A DNA stretch of 64,000 nucleotides. Origin: Cystobacter ferrugineus. GTDB taxonomy: Bacteria > Myxococcota > Myxococcia > Myxococcales > Myxococcaceae. Location: the NCBI RefSeq assembly GCF_001887355.1, contig NZ_MPIN01000013.1, positions 218,044 to 282,043 of the forward strand. The letters run 5' to 3'. Below the pieces are notes generated by a model. It ran no database searches. It was not told the DNA's origin and saw only the letters and a program-made list of their open reading frames with translations. Positions 1 through 8,861 of this stretch are shown one piece after another. The first letter of the stretch is position 1. Each line of letters opens with the position of its first letter. The position numbers were made by a program, and so were the translations under genes.

Positions 1-2
1 CG

Positions 3-311
3 GCCGCGGAGGAGGCATGCGATGCCGAAGCGGCGGCGACGGTGGGTGATGGGGGGCTGGTGGCGGGCGCGCTCGTCAAGGTGGCGGCTCTCCAGCGGAA
101 GCTCTCCCACGTCGCAGGGGCGGCGCCTGCCTTCGGGGCACTCGCACTGGAGCGCCGTGTCCGGCTCCTCCTCGACGAGGAGGCGCGAGCCATCACGGCG
201 CAGGCCCTTCGCGTCGCCGGAGCCGTGGCCCTCGCCGCCGGGCTGTTGGTCCTTGCTCACATCGCCTTCCTCCACCACGCGGTGGAGACGGCCCTCCATC
301 TCCTTTTCTGA
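3..311 (+). CDS. M56 (BlaR1-like) metallopeptidase, C-terminal part, 5' partial
   Basis: The frame is open from the window edge and ends at 311. The first residues read EEACDAEAAA, which matches the E-x2-CD signature downstream of the HExxH zinc site in M56 peptidases; the HExxH itself lies outside the window. A hydrophobic segment near the C-terminus (ALRVAGAVALAAGLLVLA) would be the last membrane helix. M56 proteins are membrane sensors that cleave BlaI/MecI-type repressors. It ends 12 bases before the metal efflux operon, so it probably belongs to that operon and controls it (inference). A GTG at 42 is only internal, because homology extends upstream of it. Confidence 0.75.
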   Translation, partial: AAEEACDAEAAATVGDGGLVAGALVKVAALQRKLSHVAGAAPAFGALALERRVRLLLDEEARAITAQALRVAGAVALAAGLLVLAHIAFLHHAVETALHLLF

Positions 312-323
312 GAGCCCCAGGCC

Positions 324-1616
324 ATGTGCATGCGCTCGCCCCCTCGGAGTCCGTCTTCCCCTACTATCCTGGGTAGTATCGCCCTCTTCTTGTTGTTGAG
401 CGGTACGGCCGTGGCCCAGCCCACGCTCGACGAATCGCAATACGTGGAGCGGGTGCTCTCCGTGAGCCTGGAGGCCCGCGTCGCCGAGCTCGAAGCCGCG
501 CTCGGCCGTGCCGAAGCCGTGGGCGTCGGCTTGTGGCCCAACCCCGAGCTGGGGTGGGAGCGCCAGAAGACAACCTCCGGAACACGGGAAGGGGAGAGCC
601 AGGATGTGCTGGTGGCCTCCATCCCCCTGGTGCTCTCCGGACGGCTGGGGTTGGAGCGCGAGGCAGCGGACCAGAACGCGAGGGCCGCCGAGGCACGGCA
701 TGAGTGGGCCCGGGCCGGCCTGCGGCATGAGGCGACGAGGGCGTTCTCCGCGGTGCTGGCGGCTCGGGAGCGCCGGTCCATCCTGGAGCAGTCACTCGCC
801 GAGCTGCGGCGCCTGGCCGAGGCCATTGCCACCCGCGAGCGGGCGGGGGAGGCGGCCGGCTACGACAGGCTGCGCATCGAGCTGGAGGCGGCGACGGTGC
901 GGGATGCGCTGCGCGGCGCCGTTCTGGACGAGCAGCAGGCCGAAGCCCAGGCGCTGCGGCTCCTCGGGCCCGGGGTGACGGAGCTGCCCTCGTTCAAGGG
1001 CTCTCTTCAGGTGGAGCGACCCCTGCCGGAGGGGGCCTCGCTGTTGGCGGAACTCGAAGAACGGCGTGGCGACCTGCGCGCCCTCGCGCTCGAAGCCAGT
1101 GGCGCGCAGGCCGCCCAGCGTGCGGCGGGCCGGGGTTGGATTCCGGAGCCCTCCGTCCGCGCGGGCGCGCAATTCCTCGACGTGGGACTGCCGGGTGCCG
1201 GGGTGGGGTACGTGGTCGGCGTGGGGCTGCCGCTGCCTTTCTTCGACCGCCGGCAAGGCGAGGCGGCCCGGGCGGAAGCGCGTCGGGGACTCGCCGAAGC
1301 ACGTCGCGCGGCACTACTCCACGAAGCACGGACCCGGCTCGCGGTCGTTCTCGAGGCGGTGTCTGGCCGGCGGGAGAGACAGGCGCGGCACCGGACCGAC
1401 GTGCTCGGACGTGCGCAGGAGCTGCGCCAGATCGCCGCGACTGCCTACCGGGGTGGAGGTGCTGAGCTCCTCGTCCTGGTGGATGCCGAGCGTGCCGCCC
1501 GTGAGGCTCTGCTGACCGCTGTCGAGCTGGCGGTGTCCCTGGTCGAGGCGGAGACAGATCTTCTTCTTCTCGCGGGTGCCTATGACGGCGCCTCGCCCCG
1601 GAGTGCCACCCGATGA
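324..1616 (+). CDS. TolC/CzcC-family outer-membrane efflux protein
   Basis: A 430-aa outer-membrane factor of a tripartite RND metal efflux pump. The N-terminus has a signal peptide ending near TAVAQ. The rest is rich in Ala, Glu and Arg with two long helical blocks (about residues 60-190 and 260-410), the duplicated hairpin layout of TolC proteins, and contains LWPNPELGWE, typical of CzcC-like members. Length fits the family (400-480 aa). The stop overlaps the next start by four bases (ATGA), so it is translationally coupled to the adaptor gene. Substrate is inferred from the neighbours as a divalent or monovalent heavy metal. Confidence 0.9.
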   Translation: MCMRSPPRSPSSPTILGSIALFLLLSGTAVAQPTLDESQYVERVLSVSLEARVAELEAALGRAEAVGVGLWPNPELGWERQKTTSGTREGESQDVLVASIPLVLSGRLGLEREAADQNARAAEARHEWARAGLRHEATRAFSAVLAARERRSILEQSLAELRRLAEAIATRERAGEAAGYDRLRIELEAATVRDALRGAVLDEQQAEAQALRLLGPGVTELPSFKGSLQVERPLPEGASLLAELEERRGDLRALALEASGAQAAQRAAGRGWIPEPSVRAGAQFLDVGLPGAGVGYVVGVGLPLPFFDRRQGEAARAEARRGLAEARRAALLHEARTRLAVVLEAVSGRRERQARHRTDVLGRAQELRQIAATAYRGGGAELLVLVDAERAAREALLTAVELAVSLVEAETDLLLLAGAYDGASPRSATR

Positions 1617-3220
1617 GCCGTTCCCTCCTTCTCGTCCTCTCCCTGGCGTGCATGCTCGCCTGCAAGCGGGCCCCGAGTGACCACGGCCATGAGCACGGCG
1701 CCGGGCGAGGCCATGAGCATGGAGCCGCTTCCACCAGCGAGCCGGAGCGCCCAGACGAATCCGTCACCGTCTACCAGGAGGGTCTGGAACTGTTCATGGA
1801 GTACCCGGCGTTCGTGGTGGGCCAGCCCTCGCCCCTGGTGGCACACTTCACCGACGCGCGCGACTCCAACGGTTTCCACGTGGTGACGAAAGGGCGCGTG
1901 ACGGCCACCCTGCGCTACGCGGACGGCACGGAGGAGCGCTTCGTCGCCGAGAAGCTGCTGCGCGACGGCATCTTCAAGCCGGAGGTGCGGCCCACGAAGG
2001 CGGGAGAGGGCACGCTCACCCTGCGGCTCGAGGGCGAGCAGGTGTCGGGCACCGTGGACGTGGGAAAGGTGGTGGTGTACCCCACCGCCGCCGCGGCCGT
2101 GGCCGCCGCACCTCCCGAGGAGGGGGGCGAGGCCACGGTGGGTTTCCTCAAGGAGCAGCAGTGGAAGACGCAGTACGCGACGGCACCGGCCGAGCCGCGT
2201 GTCCTCCAAGGTGGGGTGCGCGCCAATGGTGAGCTGAAGCCCGTGGCGGGCCAGTCCGCGGAGCTGTCCGCCCCGGTGGCCGGACGCCTCTCCGTGGGGG
2301 ACAAGGTGGTGCACCTGGGGCAGCGCGTCCGCAAGGGCGAGGTGCTCGTGCGGCTGCTACCCACCAGCTCGGCGAGCGGCACGGACCTGGCTTCCGTGGA
2401 GATGGAGGCGGCTCGGGCCCGGGCGGAGCTGGGCCTCGCGGAACGGGAGGTGAAACGCGCCGAGGAGATGTTCGCGGGCAAGGCCATCCCCGAGAAGCAG
2501 CTCGATGCGGCCCGGGTGGCGCATGAGGTGGCGGCGGCGCGGGTAGTGGCCACCGAGCGCCAGCTCGCGCTCTACCGCAGCACCCAGAGTGGGTCGGCGG
2601 TGGGCCCTGGCGGCGCGGCCTTCGAGCTGCGCTCCCCGGTGGACGGAGTGGTGTCCTTCGCGGATGTCATCCCCGGGGCGGTGGTCGAGGCGGGGAGGCT
2701 CCTCGTTTCAGTGGTCAACCCCGAGCGGCTGTGGCTGGAGGCCCGCGTGTTCGAAGCGGACGCGCCCAAGGTGGAGCGCTCGTCCGGGGCTTCCTTCTCC
2801 GTGGCGGGTTTCGAGCACGAGTTCTCCGTGGACGAGAAGACGGGGCGCCGGGTCGCGGTGGGCTCGGTGGTGGACAGGGCCACGCGCACGGTGCCGATCA
2901 TCTTCGAGCTGCCCAACCCCGATGGCGTCCTCAAGCCGGGCATGTTCGCCAAGGTCACGCTCTACACCGGGCAGACGGTGCGCGGGGTGGCCATCCCCGA
3001 GTCGGCCCTCGTGGACGACAACGGCAAGCCCACCGTCTACGTCATGGAAGGGGGAGAGTCCTTCTTCAAGCGCGCTGTCCGCGTGGGCGTCCGCTCCGGC
3101 GGCTACGTCCAGGTGCTCGAGGGCGTGAAGGAGGGGGAGCGGGTCGTCTCCCGCGGCGCCTACGAAATCAAGCTGTCCACCGCCACGGGGGCCATCCCCG
3201 AGCACGGCCACCAGCACTGA
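1613..3220 (+). CDS. RND efflux periplasmic adaptor, lipoprotein (CzcB/CusB type)
   Basis: A 535-aa membrane-fusion protein linking the inner-membrane pump to the outer-membrane channel. The signal peptide ends in a lipobox (LACMLAC). A His-rich stretch follows (HGHEHG and GHEHG), a likely metal-binding tail. Residues about 55-155 form an extra N-terminal domain seen in CzcB-like adaptors. The barrel-sandwich/HlyD part starts near residue 205 (APVAGRLSVGDKV), with a helical hairpin and then beta-barrel domains ending near GERVVSRGAYEIK. Its length and His-rich N-terminus point to heavy-metal efflux rather than drug efflux. It overlaps the TolC gene and is followed 17 bases later by the pump gene. 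Confidence 0.92.
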   Translation: MSRSLLLVLSLACMLACKRAPSDHGHEHGAGRGHEHGAASTSEPERPDESVTVYQEGLELFMEYPAFVVGQPSPLVAHFTDARDSNGFHVVTKGRVTATLRYADGTEERFVAEKLLRDGIFKPEVRPTKAGEGTLTLRLEGEQVSGTVDVGKVVVYPTAAAAVAAAPPEEGGEATVGFLKEQQWKTQYATAPAEPRVLQGGVRANGELKPVAGQSAELSAPVAGRLSVGDKVVHLGQRVRKGEVLVRLLPTSSASGTDLASVEMEAARARAELGLAEREVKRAEEMFAGKAIPEKQLDAARVAHEVAAARVVATERQLALYRSTQSGSAVGPGGAAFELRSPVDGVVSFADVIPGAVVEAGRLLVSVVNPERLWLEARVFEADAPKVERSSGASFSVAGFEHEFSVDEKTGRRVAVGSVVDRATRTVPIIFELPNPDGVLKPGMFAKVTLYTGQTVRGVAIPESALVDDNGKPTVYVMEGGESFFKRAVRVGVRSGGYVQVLEGVKEGERVVSRGAYEIKLSTATGAIPEHGHQH

Positions 3221-3237
3221 GCCGGAGCCCCACGACG

Positions 3238-6200
3238 ATGAATCGCCTCATCCGCTGGTCCATCGACAACCGCCTGCTGGTGGTGGCGGCCTCCGTGCTG
3301 CTGCTCATCCTCGGGGTGGAGACCGCCCGGAAGATGCCGGTGGACGTCTTCCCGGACCTCACCGCGCCCACCGTCACGGTCATCACCGAGGCGCATGGGC
3401 TCGCGCCCGAGGAGGTGGAGACGCTCGTTACCTTTCCCATCGAGACATCGGTGAATGGCGCCACGGGCGTGCGCCGGGTGCGCTCGGCGTCCGGAGTGGG
3501 CATCTCCATCGTCTGGGTGGAGTTCGACTGGGGCACCGACATCTACACCGCCCGGCAGGTGGTGAACGAGAAGCTGCAACTCGTCGCCAGCCAGCTCCCG
3601 GCGGACGTGCCGCCGCCCACCCTGGCGCCCATCTCCTCGGTGATGGGAGAAATCCTCTTCCTGTCCGTCTCCTGGAACAAGGACGCGCTGGCGCGGGATG
3701 CGGCCGGGCGTGAGGCGCAGATGATGGAGGCGCGGAGCGCGGCGGACTGGGTGCTGCGCAAGCGCCTGTTGTCGGTGGCGGGAGTCTCCCAGGTGGTGCC
3801 CATCGGCGGGGCGGTGAAGCAGTATCAGGTGCTGCTGCGGCCCGAGGCGCTCCAGGCGCTCCAGGTCAGCTTCGAGCAGGTGGCGCACGCGCTGCGGACG
3901 ACGAACCAGAACTCCTCCGGAGGCTTCTACGTGGAGGGTGGGCAGGAGTACCTGCTGCGGGCCGTGGGACGGGCCCGGGGGTTGGAGGACGTCGCCAACA
4001 CGGTCGTCACCGTGCGAGCGGGCCAGCCCATCACCGTGGGACAGGTGGCCGACGTGAGGGTGGGCCCCAAGCCCAAGCGAGGGGAGGGGAGCACCAACGC
4101 GGAGCCCGCCGTCATCCTCGCCGTGATGAAGCAGCCGGACGCCAACACGCTGGAGCTCACCCGGCGTCTGGACGCGGTGCTGGATGACATCCAGCGCACC
4201 CTGCCCCAGGGCATGGTCATCAACCGCGACATCTTCCGGCAGTCGGACTTCATCTCGGTGGCGGTGCACAACGTGTCCGTGGCGTTGCGCGACGGCGCCA
4301 TCCTCGTGGCCGTCATCCTGCTCGTGTTCCTGATGAACCTGCGGGCGACGTTCATCTCGCTCATGGCCATTCCGCTGTCGCTGGTGGTGGCGGTGCTGGG
4401 ACTCAAGGCGTTCGGCGTCACGCTCAACACGATGACGATTGGTGGACTGACCATCGCCATCGGGGCGTTGGTGGACGACGCCATCATCGACGTGGAGAAC
4501 GTCTTCCGGCGCCTGCGGGAGAACGCGCACCTGCCCGAGGGGCAGCGCCGGTCCGCCTTCGAGGTCATCTACCGGGCCTCGGTGGAGGTACGCGGCTCCA
4601 TCGTCTTCGCCACCCTCATCATCGTCCTCGTCTTCGTGCCGCTCTTCTTCCTGTCGGGACTGGAGGGGCGGATGCTGGCGCCGCTGGGGCTGGCGTACAT
4701 CGTGGCCATCACCGCGTCGCTGGTGGTGGCGGTGACGCTCACGCCCGCGCTGTGCGCGTACCTGCTGCCGCGGGCTCGCTCGCTAGGAGCCGAGGAGGGG
4801 GCGGTGCTGCGCTGGCTGAAGGCGCGCTATCAGCCGCTCCTCGCGTGGGCGCTGGCGCGGCCCAGGGCCATTCTCGCCGGGGCCGGCCTGGCCTTCCTGG
4901 CCACGCTCGCCATCGTCCCGTTCCTCGGGCGCTCCTTCCTGCCCGAGTTCAACGAGGGGACGCTCACCCTCAACGTCGTCACGCTGCCGGGCACTTCGCT
5001 GGAGGAGTCGGACAAGCTTGGCCGGCGGGTGGAGCTGGCGCTGCTGGCCATCCCCGAGGTGGTCTCCACCTCCCGGCGCACGGGCCGCGCGGAGCTGGAC
5101 GAGCACGCCCAGGACGTCAACGCGGCGGAGCTCGACGTGAGCCTGGACTTCTCCAAGGGCCACCGCGGCAAGGAGGAACTGCTGGAGGCGATGCGCAAGT
5201 CGCTCGCCCAGGTGCCAGGGGCCGTCATCACCATTGGCCAGCCGCTCTCCCACCGCATCGACCACATGCTCTCGGGCTCCCGGTCCGCCATCGCGCTGAA
5301 GCTCTTCGGGGACGACCTGGAGAAGCTGCGAGAGCTGGCCGAGCGGGTGAAGAAGGTGGCCGAGGGCATCCCGGGGGCAGTGGACGTCTCCATCGAGCAG
5401 CAGGTGGACATCCCAGAGCTGGAGATACGCACCGACCGGGACGCGGTGGCGCGCCATGGCCTCACCACGGGTGAGGTGGCCGAGGCGGTGGAGCGGGCCT
5501 TCGCCGGGCAGACGGTGGGCCTGGTGCTGGAGGGCCAGCGGGCGGTGGACCTCGTGGTGCGCCTGGACGACGCCTCACGGGCGGACCTGGACGCCATCGC
5601 CTCCACGCTCATCGACACGCCCGCGGGGCCCCGCATCCCACTGAAGATGCTGGCGAGCCTCACGCGCGAGTCCGGCCCCAACACGATCAGCCGCGAGGGG
5701 GTGCAGCGCAAGATGGTGGTGCAGGCCAACGTGGCGGGGCGAGACCTGTCCGCTGTCGTGGACGACCTGAAGGCTCGAGTCGCCAGCGAGGTGCCGTTTC
5801 CCGAGGGGTACTACATCGTCTATGGCGGCCAGTTCGAAAGCGCCGAGGAAGCGACCCGCAGCATCGCTCTGCTCAGCGTGGTGGTGGTGGTGGGCATCTT
5901 CCTGCTGCTGGTGGTGGCCTTCGCGTCGGTGCGCAACGCGCTCCTCACCCTCATCAACCTGCCGCTGGCGCTCATCGGCGGAGTGGTGGCGGTGGTCCTC
6001 ACCTCGGGGGTGGTGAGCGTGGCCTCGCTGGTGGGCTTCATCACCCTGTTCGGCATCGCCACGCGCAACGGCATCCTCATGGTGAGCCACTTCGAGCACC
6101 TGATGACCGAGGAGGGCAGGAGCCTTCCCGAGGCCGTGGTGCAGGGCTCGATGGAGCGCCTGGCGCCCATCCTCATGACGGCGCTGTGCGCGGGGCTCGC

Positions 6201-6384
6201 GCTGGTGCCGCTCGTCATCGCCGGCGGTGAGGCGGGCAACGAGATTCAGGCCCCCATGGGAGTGGTCATCCTGGGCGGGCTGCTCTCCTCCACCTTCCTC
6301 AACATGCTGGTGGTGCCGGTGCTCTTCCAGCTCTTCGGTAGGCCACCCAGAGTTCGGGCGGCCACGGCGCCAGGTGAGGTCTGA
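3238..6384 (+). CDS. heavy-metal efflux RND transporter, CzcA/CusA family
   Basis: A 1048-aa inner-membrane proton/metal antiporter. It starts MNRLIRWSIDNRLLVV, the usual first helix, and runs to the canonical end. RND hallmarks are two repeats of one helix, a large periplasmic loop and five or six helices. The segment IAIGALVDDAIIDVEN in the central helix carries the acidic residues needed for proton relay in HME-RND pumps. FVPLFFLSGLEGRML and GIATRNGILMVSHFEHL are also family motifs. The open frame extends far upstream inside the adaptor gene; the ATG at 3238 gives the normal family N-terminus. Metal specificity (Zn/Co/Cd versus Cu/Ag) cannot be fixed from what I see. Confidence 0.95.
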   Translation: MNRLIRWSIDNRLLVVAASVLLLILGVETARKMPVDVFPDLTAPTVTVITEAHGLAPEEVETLVTFPIETSVNGATGVRRVRSASGVGISIVWVEFDWGTDIYTARQVVNEKLQLVASQLPADVPPPTLAPISSVMGEILFLSVSWNKDALARDAAGREAQMMEARSAADWVLRKRLLSVAGVSQVVPIGGAVKQYQVLLRPEALQALQVSFEQVAHALRTTNQNSSGGFYVEGGQEYLLRAVGRARGLEDVANTVVTVRAGQPITVGQVADVRVGPKPKRGEGSTNAEPAVILAVMKQPDANTLELTRRLDAVLDDIQRTLPQGMVINRDIFRQSDFISVAVHNVSVALRDGAILVAVILLVFLMNLRATFISLMAIPLSLVVAVLGLKAFGVTLNTMTIGGLTIAIGALVDDAIIDVENVFRRLRENAHLPEGQRRSAFEVIYRASVEVRGSIVFATLIIVLVFVPLFFLSGLEGRMLAPLGLAYIVAITASLVVAVTLTPALCAYLLPRARSLGAEEGAVLRWLKARYQPLLAWALARPRAILAGAGLAFLATLAIVPFLGRSFLPEFNEGTLTLNVVTLPGTSLEESDKLGRRVELALLAIPEVVSTSRRTGRAELDEHAQDVNAAELDVSLDFSKGHRGKEELLEAMRKSLAQVPGAVITIGQPLSHRIDHMLSGSRSAIALKLFGDDLEKLRELAERVKKVAEGIPGAVDVSIEQQVDIPELEIRTDRDAVARHGLTTGEVAEAVERAFAGQTVGLVLEGQRAVDLVVRLDDASRADLDAIASTLIDTPAGPRIPLKMLASLTRESGPNTISREGVQRKMVVQANVAGRDLSAVVDDLKARVASEVPFPEGYYIVYGGQFESAEEATRSIALLSVVVVVGIFLLLVVAFASVRNALLTLINLPLALIGGVVAVVLTSGVVSVASLVGFITLFGIATRNGILMVSHFEHLMTEEGRSLPEAVVQGSMERLAPILMTALCAGLALVPLVIAGGEAGNEIQAPMGVVILGGLLSSTFLNMLVVPVLFQLFGRPPRVRAATAPGEV

Positions 6385-6423
6385 AGTGATCGACCACCTG
6401 GGGCGGGGCCGTCCCCCGGCGCC

Positions 6424-7800
6424 TCAGGGCTTGAACGTGTCCACCGTCCCGGAGACCTGCTTGCCGCGATGCCAGACGGCGTGGATCGTCTTCGTCCGGG
6501 AGATGTCGGTGCTCGGGTCGCCGTCCAACACCACGAGGTCGGCCTGCTTGCCGGGGGCGAGGACGCCCCGATCCTCCAGCCCGAGGAGGGTGGCGGCCTC
6601 CCGGGTGGCGAGCGTGAGCGCTTGCAGGGGCGTGAGTCCGGCCTCGGTCATCAGGACCAGCTCCCGGTGCTCCGCGACGCCGGGGATGCGCAGGGGCGTG
6701 GCGCCCGAGTCCGTGCCGAACCCGATGCGCACGCCCGCGTCATACAGGGCCTTGAGGTTGCGCTGGTTCATCGCCACGTCCTTCCGGGCCTTCTCCGACT
6801 TCGGCTCCGCGCGCGTCTTCTCCGCCCAGGCCGGGTCGGCGAACTGCGCGCGCAGCGCGGGCTGCACGGCGCGTTGGAAGAAGGGCTCGGCCATCCACTC
6901 GGGACGGTCGGCGTAGATGAAGGTCGCCTCGTCCAGGCTCAGCGTCGGGACGTACCAGACCGAGCGCTCCTTCATGAGCTGGATGAGCTCGGCGTCCACG
7001 GGCTGGTCGCGCACGCCATGGGCCACGATGTCGGCGCCCGCCCGGATGATCGTCTTGGCGTCCTCGAGATCATGGATGTGGGCGGCGACGCGCACGCCCC
7101 GCTGGTGGGCCTCGTCGATCACCGCCTGGTAGATGTCTGGCTTCATCTTGACGGGCAGCGAGCCACCGAAGTCGTCCAGCCACAGCTTCACCACGTCCGT
7201 CTTGCGCGCCACCATGTCGCGCACGGCCTGACGCGCCTGCTCCGCCGTCTCGGGGCGGGCGAGTTGATCCTCACCCACCGGGCGTCCACCCAGCGTCGGC
7301 GGCGCGCCCTTGGGCACGCCAATGCCCCGGTCGGCCCCGAAGAGATCGGCGCCGGGCCCGCGGCCCGTGTGCTGCTGCGTGCGGAGCTGTTGCAACAGGG
7401 GACCATTCAGCCCGAGCGCCATCACCGTGGTGATGCCATAGGCCTCGTACTGGCGAAGCTGCCGCGAGATGTTGGCGCGGGTGTAGTTCCCCGCACCCAT
7501 GTTGGCGTCCTGGGTCTGGCCCACATGCGAGTGATTGGAAATCAATCCCGGGATGAGTGTCTTTCCCTGGTAGTCCACCACCCGGGCCTTGGCTGGCACC
7601 GTCGTGCTCGAGGCCGGACCCACCGCGAGGATGCGCCCGTCCTGGATGACGACCACGGAATCCTCGACGGGGGCACCTCCCTGGCCGTCGATGAGCCGCG
7701 CGCCGCGCAGGGCGACGGCTCCCGGAGCGGTCTTCGCGGGAGCGGCGGACGCCAGGAGCGGGGCGGCCAGGAGCGAGAAGAGCAGGGCGTGTGATTTCAG
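6424..7800 (-). CDS. secreted metal-dependent amidohydrolase
   Basis: An amidohydrolase-superfamily enzyme (imidazolonepropionase/prolidase-like). The metal ligands are visible: NHSHVG after strand 1 (H-x-H), the Lys in VVKLWLDD (probable carboxylated bridge), His in VAAHIHD and VAHGVRD, and Asp in GFGTDSG. A signal peptide (LLFSLLAAPLLASAAPA) places it outside the cytoplasm. The frame is open to an ATG at 7857, but that would overlap the divergent GST start. A GGGAGG lies six bases upstream of a CTG at 7800 that begins exactly at the signal peptide, so I choose CTG; GTG at 7839 is an alternative. Substrate unknown. Confidence 0.88.
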   Translation of the reverse strand: MKSHALLFSLLAAPLLASAAPAKTAPGAVALRGARLIDGQGGAPVEDSVVVIQDGRILAVGPASSTTVPAKARVVDYQGKTLIPGLISNHSHVGQTQDANMGAGNYTRANISRQLRQYEAYGITTVMALGLNGPLLQQLRTQQHTGRGPGADLFGADRGIGVPKGAPPTLGGRPVGEDQLARPETAEQARQAVRDMVARKTDVVKLWLDDFGGSLPVKMKPDIYQAVIDEAHQRGVRVAAHIHDLEDAKTIIRAGADIVAHGVRDQPVDAELIQLMKERSVWYVPTLSLDEATFIYADRPEWMAEPFFQRAVQPALRAQFADPAWAEKTRAEPKSEKARKDVAMNQRNLKALYDAGVRIGFGTDSGATPLRIPGVAEHRELVLMTEAGLTPLQALTLATREAATLLGLEDRGVLAPGKQADLVVLDGDPSTDISRTKTIHAVWHRGKQVSGTVDTFKP

Positions 7801-7855
7801 GGGGCACCTCCCAGAAGGGTCGATCGAAGCGCGGGGCACCCTATACTCCCGTGCC

Positions 7856-8506
7856 ATGAGAATCCTCTTTCACATCGCCAACTCGCCGTTTGCTCGACGT
7901 ACCCGCCTCGCCCTCGCCGCCAAGGGGTTGATCGTCGAACTGCGCGACGTGCGCGCCCACCCCGAGTTCTTCGAGGAGTCCCGGCGGCTCTCCCCGCTCA
8001 AGACGGTACCCGTGCTGGTCGAGGAGGATGGACGGGTCCTCGGAGACTCGACGGCCATCTCCCACTATCTGGATCGGGCCTACCCCTCGACGCCGCCGCT
8101 GTGGCCCTCCGAGCCCGACGAGGCCTTCGCCGCCTTCGAGGTGGCCTCGCTCGTGGACCTGGCGGTGAACACCGTGGTGGACCTCGGGGGGCGCTACCAC
8201 GCGCTTCGCACCTCCGAGGACTGGGAGACCGTTCGGGCCGAGGCCATGGAGCGCGTGCAGCGCGCGTTGGACGCCCTGGCCCAGCGGGCCGCGGCGCTCT
8301 CGCGTCCCACCTTCTCCCGCCAGGGCTGGTCCGCGCCGGACATGTGGCTGTTCACCGCGGAGCATTGGCTCGCTTCACTGCCCGCGCGTGCGGCCACCTT
8401 CCCCGTGGCTGCCCAGGTCCTCTCCCTGGGCTGGCGTCTGCCTCCCGAGCTCTCCCGCTGGGCTGATCAGCACCGCGACCGGCCCGACGTGCGCGCACTC
8501 GCGTAG
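7856..8506 (+). CDS. glutathione S-transferase family protein
   Basis: A 216-aa protein with an N-terminal thioredoxin-like domain (MRILFHIANSPFARRTRLAL) carrying Ser-Pro in the position of the usual active-site Ser/Cys-Pro. It is followed by KTVPVLVEEDG (cis-Pro loop) and GDSTAISHYLD (glutathione gamma-Glu binding in GSTs). The C-terminal half is all-helical. Length matches bacterial GSTs. It is divergent from the amidohydrolase gene and monocistronic, ending before a strong terminator at 8611. Substrate not predictable. Confidence 0.85.
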   Translation: MRILFHIANSPFARRTRLALAAKGLIVELRDVRAHPEFFEESRRLSPLKTVPVLVEEDGRVLGDSTAISHYLDRAYPSTPPLWPSEPDEAFAAFEVASLVDLAVNTVVDLGGRYHALRTSEDWETVRAEAMERVQRALDALAQRAAALSRPTFSRQGWSAPDMWLFTAEHWLASLPARAATFPVAAQVLSLGWRLPPELSRWADQHRDRPDVRALA

Positions 8507-8610
8507 TCAGACGGGAGCAGCCAACCCCTCTCGTCCGTCTTCATAGACATCGCCGAGAACACTCCCGCCCGGAACCGAGGCCGGGTCAGTCAGGCAGGGG
8601 ACGTCAGGAA

Positions 8611-8638
8611 CGGGAGCGGCGACGCTCCCGTTTTCTTT
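8611..8638 (+). terminator. Rho-independent terminator after the GST gene
   Basis: An 8-bp perfect stem (CGGGAGCG / CGCTCCCG) with a GCGA tetraloop is followed by TTTTCTTT. The loop is of the GNRA type. The same 20-base hairpin occurs again at 9995, after the protease gene. Confidence 0.8.
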
Positions 8639-8776
8639 GCCTGGGGGCAGACCCATTTCACCCCATACGGAATGCTACAGGGCGTCCCTTCCATGTCGCA
8701 CCCCGTGTCAGGGTGTTCTCGCTTTGCCTTCAAAGCACCAGGTTCATATTAAGAACTATTTCTGTGTCCTTCAGTA

Positions 8777-8838
8777 CCTGTACCTAATCCACGGTTATCG
8801 AGTTATAATGGGCCCACCGGGGTAGCAGAGCTACCGGT
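8777..8838 (+). promoter_or_regulatory. promoter and 5' leader stem-loop of the M35 protease gene
   Basis: The 8507-8861 intergenic stretch is less GC-rich than its surroundings. It holds a perfect TATAAT at 8804-8809 with no good TTGACA 17 bases upstream (TACCTA at 8781). Directly downstream, 8816-8838 can fold as GGTAGC-AGA-GCTACC, extended by ACC/GGT across a two-base bulge. The hairpin would sit near the 5' end of the transcript and could stabilise the mRNA. Nothing else recognisable lies in this gap apart from the upstream terminator. Confidence 0.45.
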
Positions 8839-8861
8839 CCTTTTTGAAAGGATTTGACTGC

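Noticed and set aside
2731..3237. A 169-codon in-frame extension in front of the CzcA gene
   Set aside because: It overlaps the adaptor gene in another frame and has no similarity to RND proteins; the ATG at 3238 gives the normal N-terminus.
6385..6423. A terminator between the convergent CzcA and amidohydrolase genes
   Set aside because: GC-rich with short self-complementarity but no clear stem or T run.
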